Part shown: positions 1 through 12,000 of the stretch, in pieces | Layout of the letters: every line of letters begins with the position of its first letter | Position numbering within the stretch: position 1 is the stretch's first letter | DNA from: Aphis gossypii | Lineage: Eukaryota > Arthropoda > Insecta > Hemiptera > Aphididae | NCBI RefSeq assembly: GCF_020184175.1 | Contig: NC_065532.1 | Location: 17,794,001-17,858,000, forward strand | Reading direction: 5' to 3' | Length of the DNA stretch: 64,000 nucleotides | Program-made: the position numbers and the translations under genes | The notes under the pieces: model-generated | Databases searched by the model: none | Told to the model about the DNA's origin: nothing | Seen by the model: only the letters and a program-made list of their open reading frames with translations

Positions 1-1068
1 GACTTTTTTTAAGTTATTTATAGACCATTGAAATTTTCAATTTTTTTGAGAAATTTTTTTTAAAGTGTCGATAAAAAATTTTTGGATGACCAAAAAGTTT
101 TGAAAATTTAATACAAGGTTCCTTATGAGTTGTTTTTATTGAAGCTAAAAAAAATTAAAAATTATAAGCGTTTATAGTTCAAATTTTTACGAAATCTATC
201 GAAAACGCGAAAATTTACAAGTAATTTTGAAGTTGAAAAATCATAAAATTTTTTGTGTTCATAACTAAGGATTAAAATTATAACACTAAGTTTTCCATAA
301 GTTTTCCTTCAAGTAGCTATAGAGAAAACTCATAACATCATTATAGGAAAAATTTTATGTGCGTTTGAATTTTAAATTTTTACGAAATAGCGTAACGACA
401 ACGATTTATCCCAAACGATTTTAAATATTTGTTATTATTCAAAAAGTATAAATCGTAGGTACTTGAAAGTGTTACCAGTTATTAAGATTCGCGTTTTCTT
501 TACGTGATTTAATTTTTAAAATATTTTGAATTTTTTTGAGCTATTTATAGACAACTGAAATTTTCAATTTTTCTAAAAAAATATTTTTGAAGTGTCGATA
601 AAATTTTTTTGGCACTATCAAAATACTTGAAAATTTTATACAAAGTTCCTCATATGTTATTCTTATAGTGTTTAAAAAATTTTAAGAATACATAGTCACA
701 ATTTTTTTTTATTAGCATTTGAAGTTCAAATTTTGACGAAAATTCGTCAAAATTATGAATGTTTGCAAATTATTTTGTAGGTATAATTCATAAAAATGTT
801 TGTATAGGTAACTAAGAGTTGAAAATTTAATACAAGATTTTTCATAAGTTTAGCTTACAATAATTATAAAAGAACTTAAATTTTGGTGTAATCAGGCCAT
901 TAAAACATAAACCACCTTTTTCACCAACCACTCGAAATTATATCCTAGGCTGACAAATCATCTTCGTTTTACAATGATACCTATCATTGCATTCAAATTT
1001 AACCTACTCTAGTCCGAGGTCCACCCCACCCCCTAATGTACAGCAGAACAGTACCCACTTGCCCGCTT
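1..1068 (-). repeat. Truncated copy of a long AT-rich repeat with 548-bp internal period
   Basis: This stretch is the reverse complement, with divergence, of 29592-31703. Positions 1-150 match 31140-31300 inverted, and the GC-richer end at 945-1068 (with the CCACCCCACCCCC block) matches 29590-29720 inverted. Internal motifs recur 548 bp apart (for example near 214 and 762). The copy runs off the left edge of the window. I see no coding capacity. It is an unclassified interspersed repeat. Confidence 0.8.
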
Positions 1069-1925
1069 TTTTTAATTACTTATCTACACACGCCAATTTG
1101 CATCTATGAAATACTCAAATCCCAACAATTGTTTTTACTAGCCACTTTGGTAGGTTATATAAATGTTTTGTATTTTTATCTTCGTTAACACCGTTGACGG
1201 TAGAGTTTAAAAGGTTTAAACAATACGATTTTTAAGTTATGTATAATAATTTTGCTATTAACAATATTATTGAAATTCTACGTTCAAAAAATAATTTATT
1301 TTTTAAATTTAGATGACTAATGTTTAATGTGATTGCGCCAATGGTTATTGCAGTATTTCCTAACCTTTGACGAATGACAAAACACTTAATATTTTATACG
1401 ATTTTTGCGAAATATAGCTCTAAAATAAAACTGTATTTATCTATATACATTTTTGAATTATATATATGTAATTATATATATGAATTATAATTATAATTAT
1501 ATAATTATATCTTATATTATAATATTGTAAATATTTCTGAATATTTTGAAAATTGGCCTTTTGGCTGGACTGAAAATAATGCCGTTCACACCGAAATTTT
1601 CGGAGATTATAACGTTAGGTACAAAAATAAATCGGTCATGAAATGTACAATCTATTCACACTATAATCAATGCACATTGTAAAGTACAAAACAGTTAACA
1701 TATTATTTATTTGTTGGATTTGTATTTTTCTTTGTTCTGAATTTCCGCCTCCAGATACGTTTTGAAAACGTTGTGTGTTTATTTTTAATTAGCAAAATGT
1801 AATTATCACTTCCCCGTATGTTTTCAATTTCCTTTCGGTAATAACCTTTATGTATGCTTATTTTATGATCATTTCACACTTACGTTCCAAGAAAAATCCT
1901 AGTCCGATTTTGTCTGTTTTTACAG
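1069..1925. other. AT-rich spacer without recognisable genes
   Basis: Low-complexity AT-rich DNA including an ATATAT/TATAAT stretch around 1440-1530. No supported gene, RNA or element was found here. Confidence 0.6.
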
Positions 1926-2945
1926 GTGTATGATTTATCACGCCGATGTCGCTGCTATCACGGACATATAGCCGAGCGACCATTAATATAAACTCATCAA
2001 AATACGCTCAACGCAGGACGTTACTGGAGTTCAACTTGCGCTCAAAAGATTCGAACCGTTCAATTGCGACGGAACGAGATCCAGGGAAAGACAACTGCGC
2101 CAACGGCATACGCGTTGGCAATGGTACTTGAAAACGAACGGATACCATTAGGCGTGTGCAGTGTTTGGTGTGGAATTGACTTTTACTCCAACCATTGTCG
2201 GCGAACGAAGAAAATAACACATCCGGTTCTTCGACAATCCAAAATTTGCATTGTGGCTAGAAGATGACAGGTGATCTCCGCCGAAAGTGGTCCGATGAGG
2301 ATCCGACCAAATATCGAACTGAATGCACTAGGGGGGGGGGGTGTCTCGTCAATATTTACTTGCTGACAGTCTAATATAGGATATACCGAGTATCAAGACT
2401 ACTGGAGACGTTACGTTGAACTTAAGATCGGCAAGTGCGAGGGTGGAAAATCAAAAACGATCCACGATATTCACGAAGGCCGAAGTGTTATTAATAAAAT
2501 AAATAAATTTGACACTGGCATAACTAGTGTGTCTGTCATGTCGCTTACTGGTATGGTCCACGGACGAGGAGCCGTATTCAAGGAGGCAGATAGAACACGC
2601 AAGCGTCATCTCGCTGATCTGAGACGAGGAATTCAGCACTGTTTACTGTGTAGCACATCTGTCATTAGCGTGGACTAATGCGATGTCGAACAGGACTGTC
2701 GGAATTGAACTTCATCATTGCTATGATGTACCGTAGTGCAAAACAAATTTTCACCTGAGTGGGAGTGGCACCTTGCAGAAGTGAGTGGTGCTTTTATGAA
2801 TGTAACATTTTCATCAGCGCCTTCGACAAGTTGTCTATTAACGATGTAGCAACCATATGGGTCTATAAAAACGCGAGCTTAAAGTTGTAATCATAGGCGG
2901 AAAGTATACCGCGGATCGCATCCAACGCTTCATCGTGAAGACGGC
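1926..2945 (+). other. GC-richer block with broken reading frames, unidentified
   Basis: Composition rises clearly above the flanks between about 1926 and 2945. The block starts directly after a polypyrimidine/AG stretch (TTTTTACAG) that looks like a splice acceptor. Plus-strand frames stay open for 60-106 codons but are interrupted. The longest, about 2366-2680, is open for roughly 105 codons with charged, protein-like composition but has no early ATG. Another open stretch covers 2064-2267. An 11-base G run sits at 2331-2341. This looks like a decayed coding sequence, either an old gene copy or a transposon body. I do not recognise the product and assign no function. Confidence 0.35.
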
Positions 2946-3318
2946 ACATTAAATAATTAAATTAATCAATCCAAATTTCTGCTTTGAAAACCTTGTTTGT
3001 TGCTTATTATATTTATATTATACCATCATAATAATACTTTTAATGCTTGAATCTTGTTTTACACTGTATTTTTGACACATGTATATTCTTTACCTATCGT
3101 ACCTACCTACGATATCAATGTATGAATTAATACTAAATAGTATATTAAGTTTTAAGTATCTTCGTTTCAGATATACAAGCGATTATACTAGCTTATGATA
3201 CCATTGTTATATTAGTTGTCTATTAGGTATATGCGATTATATTAGTTTATAGAAACCGTTAAATTAATTGTCTACTATAATTATAATTTTTAGGTAATAC
3301 AATAATAAAAAACCACTT

Positions 3319-5545
3319 ATGTCGAACATGTCGATTAGTTTTAAGAGCTTCGTTGAAAAAGGGTGCCAAAGTTTTAGCATCAACGATCCATTCATTGGTA
3401 TTGAATATATTATGGTTTACTTGTTCAAGTACGATTCTACTCATGGACGTTTCAAGGGCGAAGTTTCTGTTGATGGAGATGTTCTTATCGTGAATTGTAA
3501 ATATTTTACAGTTTATAATTTGATATTTATGTATTGATAAAAAAAAAGTTTCATTTTTACTTAATATATTTCAAAATCATTAGGAAACAAAATCAAGGTG
3601 TTCTCTGAACGCGATCCTAAAGCCATCCAATGGGGATCTGCTGGCGCTGATTACGTAGTAGAATCCACTGGTGTGTTTACCACAATTGAAAAAGCCTCTG
3701 ATCACTTGGAAGGTTGAGCCAAGAAAGTTATCATTTCTGCACCAAGTGCTGATGCACCAATGTTTGTTGTTGGTGTCAACTTGGAAGCGTACAATCCATC
3801 ATTCAAAGTTGTATCTAATGCTTCATGTACGACTAACGGCTTGGCTCTATTAGCCAAGGTCATTCATGACAATTTTGGAATTGTTGAGGGTCTTATGACT
3901 ACAGTTCACGCAACCACCGCCACTTAAAAATTGTTGATAGACCACCTGAAAATGTTAGTTTTTATCAATTCCAACTTTTATATTATTATGTGATTTAAAC
4001 ATTTTCTTCTTTATAGTTGTGGAGAGATTGAAGAGATGCTGCCCAAAACATCATTCCAGCATCTACTGGAGCAAACTTGGCTGTTAGCAAAGTCATCCCA
4101 GATTTTAATGGTAAATTAACTGGAATGGCTTTCAGAGTACCAGTTGCTAATGTTTCTGTTGTTGATTTGACTGTAGAGTGAGTTAATAAACATATTATTT
4201 GTTTAGGTTTTTTTAAAACTATAATTTCCATTAAAAATCCTTATTTACTGGATAAGAAATGTAAATCATTTTTAAATCAATATAACTTATAATTCTCCAT
4301 TCTTTTGTTATTTAGTAAAGTATAATAATTGTGTTTAAAACTTTAAATTAAACAATTAACTTTACATTTGTTATGGTGTGGTATAACATAAGACTACTGA
4401 AACCGATGAATATTTTCATGTATTGAAAAATTATTCATAAGTATGTATAGAATCCTTACAGCTCATTTATAATTAGAGTTTAATTGTTTAAACTTAAATT
4501 AAAAAAACAAAATAATAATGTCCATTTTGTTATGTGTTGTAGTAAATCAAAAAGACAGAAGCTGCGCAATTTATATATATATTTTATATTATTAATTTTT
4601 AAATTACGATTATTGTAATATTCTTCCTTTTGTTTATATAAGATTTACCATGTATACATATTGCGCACACAATTCGAATTACTACCCTCTTATATGTATA
4701 TCTGCACACGCATACAGATACATGTATACATACATATAAGGAATTCTATTATATACCTAGTGAATTATCTTTCCTTAGCTTGACTGTAGACTTGTTAGCG
4801 ATTGAGTGCAGCAAGTGTAGGAATAATAGATAGGTCTGATGTTAATTCACTTAAATATAATGTTAATTAAGAAACACAAGTTAAGTAATAGATTTATAAA
4901 TTTATTATTTGTAAATTAAAACACAAAAACTTTTATTTTTAACGTACATAAATTGGTTCTCCATGTATAACCATCACCAAGGGCACACGTAGAGAGAGTG
5001 TCGTTGTATTCCAGTGCCCGATGGTCGATGGGTGTCTTCTGAGCCGGTAGGCCCTAACTTAACCGGGTAGGGTAATAAATTTAGATAATGGTCAAAGGAC
5101 ATAACAATGTCTGATCACAGATTTCTACTATCGTATGAACACTATGAACATATGTGCGACTAAGTATATATAAGGGATTATGATGATGCCACTATTATAG
5201 TTATATGTGGCTATCATTACAGTGTTTAGACTTGCAAAACCAGCATCCTACCAAGATATCAAGGATAAGGTTAAGGAAGCAGCAACAGGACCATTGAAGG
5301 GAATTTTGGGTTACACTGAAGATGAAGTTGTGTCTTCTGATTTCATCGGTGATACCCACTCATCAATCTATGACGCTAAAGCGGGAATTTCATTGAACGA
5401 TCAATTTGTCAAACTTATCTCATAGTAATGAAGTTTAATTAAAATAAAATTGATCATGCACTAATTTATTATTTATTTATTTTTTAGGTACGACAATGAA
5501 TATGGTTACTCCACCCGTGTTATGTACATGCAATCTCAGGATTAA
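3319..5545 (+). pseudogene. Glyceraldehyde-3-phosphate dehydrogenase pseudogene (unprocessed, introns kept)
   Basis: Five coding blocks in order give unmistakable GAPDH sequence: INDPFIG and FKYDSTHGRFKGEV (3319-3496), the block with the active-site Cys motif SNASCTTNGLA (3584-3953), the AQNIIPASTGA/KLTGMAFRVP block (4017 to about 4178), ILGYTEDEVVSSDFIGD (about 5217-5424) and WYDNEYGYS-like to the stop (5488-5545). The enzyme normally catalyses the NAD-dependent glycolytic oxidation of glyceraldehyde-3-phosphate. Lesions: the start region joins ATGTCGAACAT directly to the RLVLRA part, so the NAD-binding GINGFGRIG loop is deleted; a 1-base loss precedes the INDPF motif; nonsense codons lie at 3715-3717 (Gly position), 3925-3927 (Gln position) and 4029-4031 (Gly position); there is a 1-base loss just after 3930; the terminal Trp codon is mutated; and a short in-frame loss precedes YMQSQD. 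Introns remain at 3497-3583, 3954-4016, about 4179-5216 and 5425-5487, so this came from DNA duplication and not from retroposition. A polyadenylation signal AATAAA remains at 5607-5612. Confidence 0.93.
4523..5106 (+). mobile_element. Possible solo LTR or other insertion inside the last long intron of the GAPDH pseudogene
   Basis: The third GAPDH intron is about 1 kb, far longer than its 60-90 bp neighbours. Within it, a segment ending in ACATAACA at 5106 is followed by ATGTC (5107-5111). The same ATGTC occurs at 4518-4522, and TGTTATGT lies just inside the left end (from 4528), giving a TGTTATGT...ACATAACA inverted terminal pair. The block has a GC-richer 3' part (4970-5080) and A/T-rich polyadenylation-like sequence, as an LTR would. 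The left boundary does not begin cleanly with TG, so the call is tentative. Confidence 0.3.
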
Positions 5546-5702
5546 ACCGTTATTTCAAGCTATTACTATAATAGTTGCGATAAGTAATTACACATTCGTG
5601 TTTTAGAATAAAATTATGCCTTTTTCTTCCGCATCGTCCTAATGTTAGTTTACTGTGTGAAGTTTTGAATAGAAATATTCATTATTTTAATAGTAATTAC
5701 AT

Positions 5703-5708
5703 TTTATT
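5703..5708 (-). promoter_or_regulatory. Polyadenylation signal of the alkaline phosphatase gene
   Basis: TTTATT on the plus strand gives AATAAA on the minus strand, about 135 bp beyond the phosphatase stop codon. It is the first clear hexamer I noticed downstream. It falls between the phosphatase and the oppositely oriented GAPDH pseudogene. Confidence 0.4.
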
Positions 5709-5840
5709 AAATATAAAAATCCTAAATTAAAAAAAAAAAAAACAATATATATCTACCTCGATATAAAAATAATAAATAAAACAATCAATTTTAAAAAATA
5801 ATCAATAAAATTAGTATCGAAATCTTAATACTATTACGAC

Positions 5841-6019
5841 TTAATTCAAACAAAACAATGTCAAAATGAATATGCATATAAGATAAATGTTGGAAAAATG
5901 TGTATAAGAATGGTTCTGTACTGGTTCACTTCGGTATAAACCAATTTTTGTTGCATATGCTATTGCATGAGCAACATAATTTTGTTCGTGAATAGAATGA
6001 AACAGATGTCCCATTGGTC
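5841..6019 (-). CDS. Alkaline phosphatase exon 8 (C-terminus)
   Basis: The acceptor TTGTTATAG precedes 6019. The exon encodes the conserved GPMGHLFHSIHEQNYVAHAI stretch (residues 478-497), then a variable linker and the hydrophobic tail IYLICIFILTLFCLN before TAA. The tail is the expected signal for replacement by a GPI anchor. Confidence 0.93.
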
Positions 6020-9000
6020 CTATAACAAAGAATTGAATAAGAAATTTATAAACTACTTTTCTGTTAAAGATTTACCTTTGGCATATACTGCAACGTCACT
6101 TCCACCGTGTACTCCCGTTTCTTCTGGAATACCGACTTGTTGAGCATAATCGTGACTAGATGTACTACTAACTGCTGTTGGATCCTGTCTGATGACTAAT
6201 GAACCAGAACGTCTGTATACTGGATATTTAGCATATCCAATGGAATATGTTAATGTAGTGTACTTAACATAGTCTGATTCCGACGTTCCTGCCACATCAA
6301 GAATATTATTTCCTCGCTTTGGATATCCGTTAATTGATAATGTGTTTGCATGGTCACTGGTTACAATTATTAATGTGTCATCTAGCATGTTCAACTGTTT
6401 TAGCAATTTGATTGAGGTACTGATTGTTTTATCAAATTCTACAGTTTCATCTAGGGCTAATCTGGCCATGCTTAAATGGTGTGCTGCATCAATTAAACCA
6501 TTTTCTACCTACAATAAAATATAATAAATTAATATAATTGAAATTAATGAACTAAATTTTCAAGTTAATGAATTAAGAATCGAATTAATAATTAACGAAT
6601 AACAAACTTTCATTCATAGCTTAACCAATAATAATTCTAAAAGCATTAAATTTTAATTATAAACTTGTTAATTGCTATACGTATAATCTGTCTCACGAAA
6701 GAAAGGTACCGTTTCGCACATGTAGACTGTGAACCGAGGACCACCCGTGTCACAACGCACCACCAGATTGGGATAGTTCGAGACAGCTCGGTAGTAAAGT
6801 AATTTTTTCCCAATCTGGTAATGCGTCGTGCCGCAGGTGGTTCGTGGTCAACAGTCTATATGTGCGAAACGGTACCTTTCTTTCGTGAGACAGATTATAG
6901 TTACTGAAGCCTAATAGGATAATTTACAGTATAGTTTAAATGCACAGTCTAGGCGTAAGAACACTTAATTTTTTTTTAAATTTCGAAAGTATATTTATAT
7001 TAAGATTAATTCGCGATATTATAATTATAATTTTCCTCAGAGCAAATTAAAAAGAATTTATTAATACTAAATACGGTGGCAGATTATTTTGTAAGTTATT
7101 AAAATTTTCAATTTCATATTTTTTTTATTAATTTTAGAAAATATACATACCATCAAAAAAAATCCATTTTCATTTTTTGATATTACTTTTATTGCTGTTT
7201 CGGTCATCATTTCTAGTGATGGTGTTTCTAAAAATTTTTTGTTTCTAGTATATTCCATTGGCATTGTCCCATTTGCAAATATTCCTAAATAATAAATACA
7301 TTATTATTAATACTTATACTTAATGGTTCGACCTAATGCATTCTGATTGGTTAGTAAAGTGATGTTAATTCAATTTTTCATCTGTTTTGTTTTATCAGTG
7401 TGTTACTCTAAAATGTGTTTTTATATTTTATATTTATGTAATGCTAATATTTTTGGTTGTATATTAATTGTTTTTTGTACTAGGAGTATATGTTATGTTT
7501 TTTATAATAACCATTGCGGCTCTTTTGAAAATCATAGCCTGTGATTTTTTTGGTTTTTTGTAAATGGCTCATTTATACGAAAAGGTCCCGATCTCTGCCC
7601 TAAGTCATTCGATCGCTACGGTCGCTATGACAGGTAACTATAGCTGATATCAGGTGAAATGATTTTGTATTAATGGAGTATTATTTAGAATGGCGTAGCC
7701 CGTTTCGCCCAAAAATGACCTTCACCGTTTTGCCCGGATACCCATTTCGCCCAAATTTTGTTTTTATATGAATCCTATTTCGCTTAGAGTAGCTTAAATC
7801 AATTTGAAATTAAGTTGGAAATAGTCCCGTCAAATATCTATTATATTTTAAGGAACGTTGTAAAATCTATAGTAATACATTTACGGGTAATTGATTTAGA
7901 AAAATTAAGTCAAAATAAATATCGTTTATAAATAATAATATGTAAAATCGATAGCAGATAACACATAAGAAATCCAGTCGTTATCGAATTGAAATCGATC
8001 AACATCTATAAAGGGAAATTTTGATAAATTTAGTCCAAACAAATATATACATAAATGCGTTAAAATATCAGACATCAAAAGATGCAAATATAATTTAAAG
8101 GCTAGTACACAATCAGAAACAAATAACGAGATACCGATAATTATTCGCAAGGAATTCATTAAAAGCATGTGTTATAATTTTAAAAATAAACTATAAAGTG
8201 TAGACTGTAGGTATTAACAAATATATTTTAAACGATTAAAATCAATTTTATTATATGTGTAAATTTTTATAATAATGTAAATTTGATTTTTTAATAATGT
8301 TTTTATAAATATTGTGGACTAAATTTTAAAATTGTTAAATGTACCACTTTTACGAAAAATAAATTTTGGAAAACAAAGTGTATCGCCTCCTTGTGGTGTT
8401 TTTTGGATAATGCTTGTAACAAGACACATCCATTACAGTAGGCAGTGTCGCACTCTCGTATCACATTATTAGTTAAACACGGTACTGCACCCGACATAAT
8501 TCTCCATAGATGGCGCGGTGCAGCAGTGGTTTTTGGTAAGAACCATATTTTTAGTCAATATCAGCTAATAAAAGAAACTTCTACAAGACATTTGCTAATA
8601 ATTATAATGATATTTAATCTTATAAACTATCCACCCGTCTGGCATAAATTGTTATGAAAAAAAACTTATTAAAATAGCGAAACTATGAATTGCCATTTCG
8701 AACCGCTACCACCAACCGTACTCGCAGTACGCCTCCAAATAGGGGCCAGAGATGAAGAGATCCCACTTTCGACACCAAAGCCTTCCTAAACAAAAAGCTA
8801 GTGACACGGTGGGGTCCTGTGTACATTCGTTACTGTCAACAGCTGAAGAGGCGTTGCAAACGATAACTATATACTTACATTTCTCCACGTGTCCACGGGT
8901 ATTTAATAACATTCACCACTTATACTTTATTTTCATTTTCTTCCGTTTTACGGTACGATTCTGGCAACGAATATGAGTCGTTGCAATACGGATCGAGTAA

Positions 9001-12000
9001 GAGAAACCGATTGTAACTTAACTTCGCGTTTTTATTTTATTACCCATTTTACCTTACTGTGCCGGCAACGCGCATCAGCCGTTGAAATACGGAACTATAA
9101 GTAAAACCACTTATACCCAACAGCCTACTAACACGACATTTCCCGTATCGGCAACGTGCGTCCGCTGTTGCAATACGATACCTATATATTTTGTTAGTGT
9201 TTGTAGTGATCGTGCTCGTCATCCATAGTATATTTTTGCGTATTTCCCAAATTAAAATGATAACAATATTATTTATAACGGCAACGACTAGTAATATACA
9301 TATAGATACGTTATTTTTGCTTGTTTGCTAGGCGATTACATCAGTCTATTTTAACACTACCCATTAGTTTAACGAAGCTGTTCTTTGATCACCATAGTAA
9401 TTTTTATATATTATATCAGGTAAGATTGTTGTTTTCACAAAACAGATTACTATCTTTATATTATATAATATATTATATAATATTATATTATATTATATTT
9501 GTTTTTTTTTATATTCCTCTGGCTAATATTGTTACACCCGCTCAGATTATTATATATTACTATTATTCTTCATATGACATTATAAAAGTATTGCCATTGT
9601 ATTATTTTCATTTATTATTATTTTTTGTATTAAAATTGTAATAAATTGATTTGAATAAAAGTTAATAAATATAGAAAACAACCAAGTTTTCAATTTTGTT
9701 ACATGCTAAATGCTACTCAAATATTATAATCATTACCAACTTAATTTTAAATCAATCTAAACTACTCTGGGCGAAACGGGAATCATATAAAAACAAATTT
9801 TTGGCGAAAAGGGTACCCAGGCGAAACGGTGAGGGTCATTTTTGGGCGAAACAGGTCCCGCCTATTTAGAATAATCAAATCTTAAATGTACACCACAAAT
9901 AATAACTTTGACGACAAACCTATTAAATTTTTTTCTAATTGGTGTAAAAACGTGGAACATTTTATTACATCTTGATGTATGTATCGGGAAACTCTTTACT
10001 ACTAACACTCTCATATGCTGCACTAATAATTGCATTACGACACTGTTAATTAAAAATTATGAAAACCTATCTACAGGTTATTAATCAAAACTATTATATT
10101 CTTCAAATGCCTTTAACTTCAAAACCAATGATCTGCGCCAATTTTCGTTTGTACTATCGTTTTTGGCGAAAAAAAATACGAAAAGTTAGGATACCAAAAA
10201 TATTTTCTAAGTCTCATAGGTTGATACAAATAATAGGTACTTTACGATTTGACAATGAGTCGAGGAAATAGTATTAGGTAATTTTCAAAACATAAATGAT
10301 CAAATCTGGAAAATGAACAAAAAATGTAGAAATAAAAATACTGATTGACCAAATTAATTAGATTGTAATTACTAAAATAGATGGGTAGTATTGGAGAAAT
10401 TCGACGTGCACACTAGATTACAGACACAGACACAACAACAATGAGAATAGCGCATTAACCATCCAACCAGTGCAGTGATACGAAAACAAATATTGTCCAT
10501 ATTAAGTTATTAACTTATAACCAGCAATCAGTAATCACATATTCATATAACCTAATTGACTATTATATTATTAAATTTGTAATTTTATAACAATATTTCG
10601 GTGTTACTGCAATCTAACAGTCTTATTTTATTTCAAATCGGACCTCGTCTTAGTGTTCTGTTACTTGTTAGTCATTTTCATTTTTCATACCATGTCGAGT
10701 AAACGACTCGGTGGTCAGGAAAAAGTTCTTGCAAAAAAAAAGACTTTTACTGTTGAAGACTGGTGAAAAGTGCCACAAGATAAATGATTTTTTTTCAAAT
10801 CAAAAAGAATCAGAAATAAAAGAATTAATTAAAACAGAATTCGGAGGGGGGAGGGGGTTATATTGAGGAAATAAGTGGGCTGCTTATTGTTCATTAGGGC
10901 TGGTTAAAAATGTATGCTGCACCCGACAAAAATCCTGCGCACGCCTATGATTGGATGTGATGTATGAAATTCAAAATTATCCGGAACAGTTGCGACGTAT
11001 TTAAGTATAAAAAAAACTCTATTATAAGACTTAAGTATCAATCAAGGACTCTCTTCATTTGAAAAAATAAGTAGAACAAACATTTTAAGTAAAATTTAAA
11101 AATAACTTAGTTTTTAAAAAGTTATTTTAGTGGTTTTAATTCATATTTCATAAGTATAATACCTATGTACATTTTACAATCAAAATTATCGAATTTATAT
11201 CGTCGGGCACTAATTTTAATAACCAATACAAATACAAACAGATTATAGGTTATACCGAAAATAACAAAAACACCTAATTTATTTTAATAAAATATATTAA
11301 ACTAGTAATGTGTAAAAACAACAATTTATAGTCAATAATTAATTTAAAACGATGATTTCATATTTTCCCCATTTCGCCTACAAAATTCGTCCATCGGTTA
11401 TAACTATTAAGAATCGAATCTTATACTGTAATACGATGGGTGCTGGGCGGTTGGCTTTGGTTCTAGGATGAGTAAATATGCACTTACAAAATTAAAACCC
11501 AAGTAAATAATATAATTTTTGTACATGAAAACGGCCGGTGACCAAGTAGCAACCATCATGTAAACTTGAGAGCATTATTGTACGACAATGTATGAATAAG
11601 AGTAAAATACGATAATAGACCACAATATTAAAATGCATAAGATACACTCAATGCTTATAATACACGTCATAATATTATAATGATTATATTATACAGTTAA
11701 TAAAATGAGTTGAATATTTATGACGGGCGCCAGTAAAATAACAACAATAATCATAATTATAATAAATATGACAATACAGTATATCGCCACAGATTAAATA
11801 AAACCAGATATAAATATATGTTATATATTTTAACCTGCGCGGTTAAACGGTTGTTTGCTGGCCTCGACGAACACGTCAAATTCGTGGTTATATAATTAGT
11901 TATTGGTTATAATTACTATCGGTACATAACGATACTATTGATATTTATACTATATACTATAATATCATGACAGGACATATACGGACATAGGAATTCGTCT

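Noticed and set aside
2040..2060. GGTTCGAATC-like tRNA B-box on the minus strand
   Set aside because: No matching A-box or cloverleaf arms at the right distance.
9321..9641. 106-codon plus-strand frame
   Set aside because: Composed of Ile/Tyr/Leu codons from TA repeats inside the Mutator-like element; no motif and no context.
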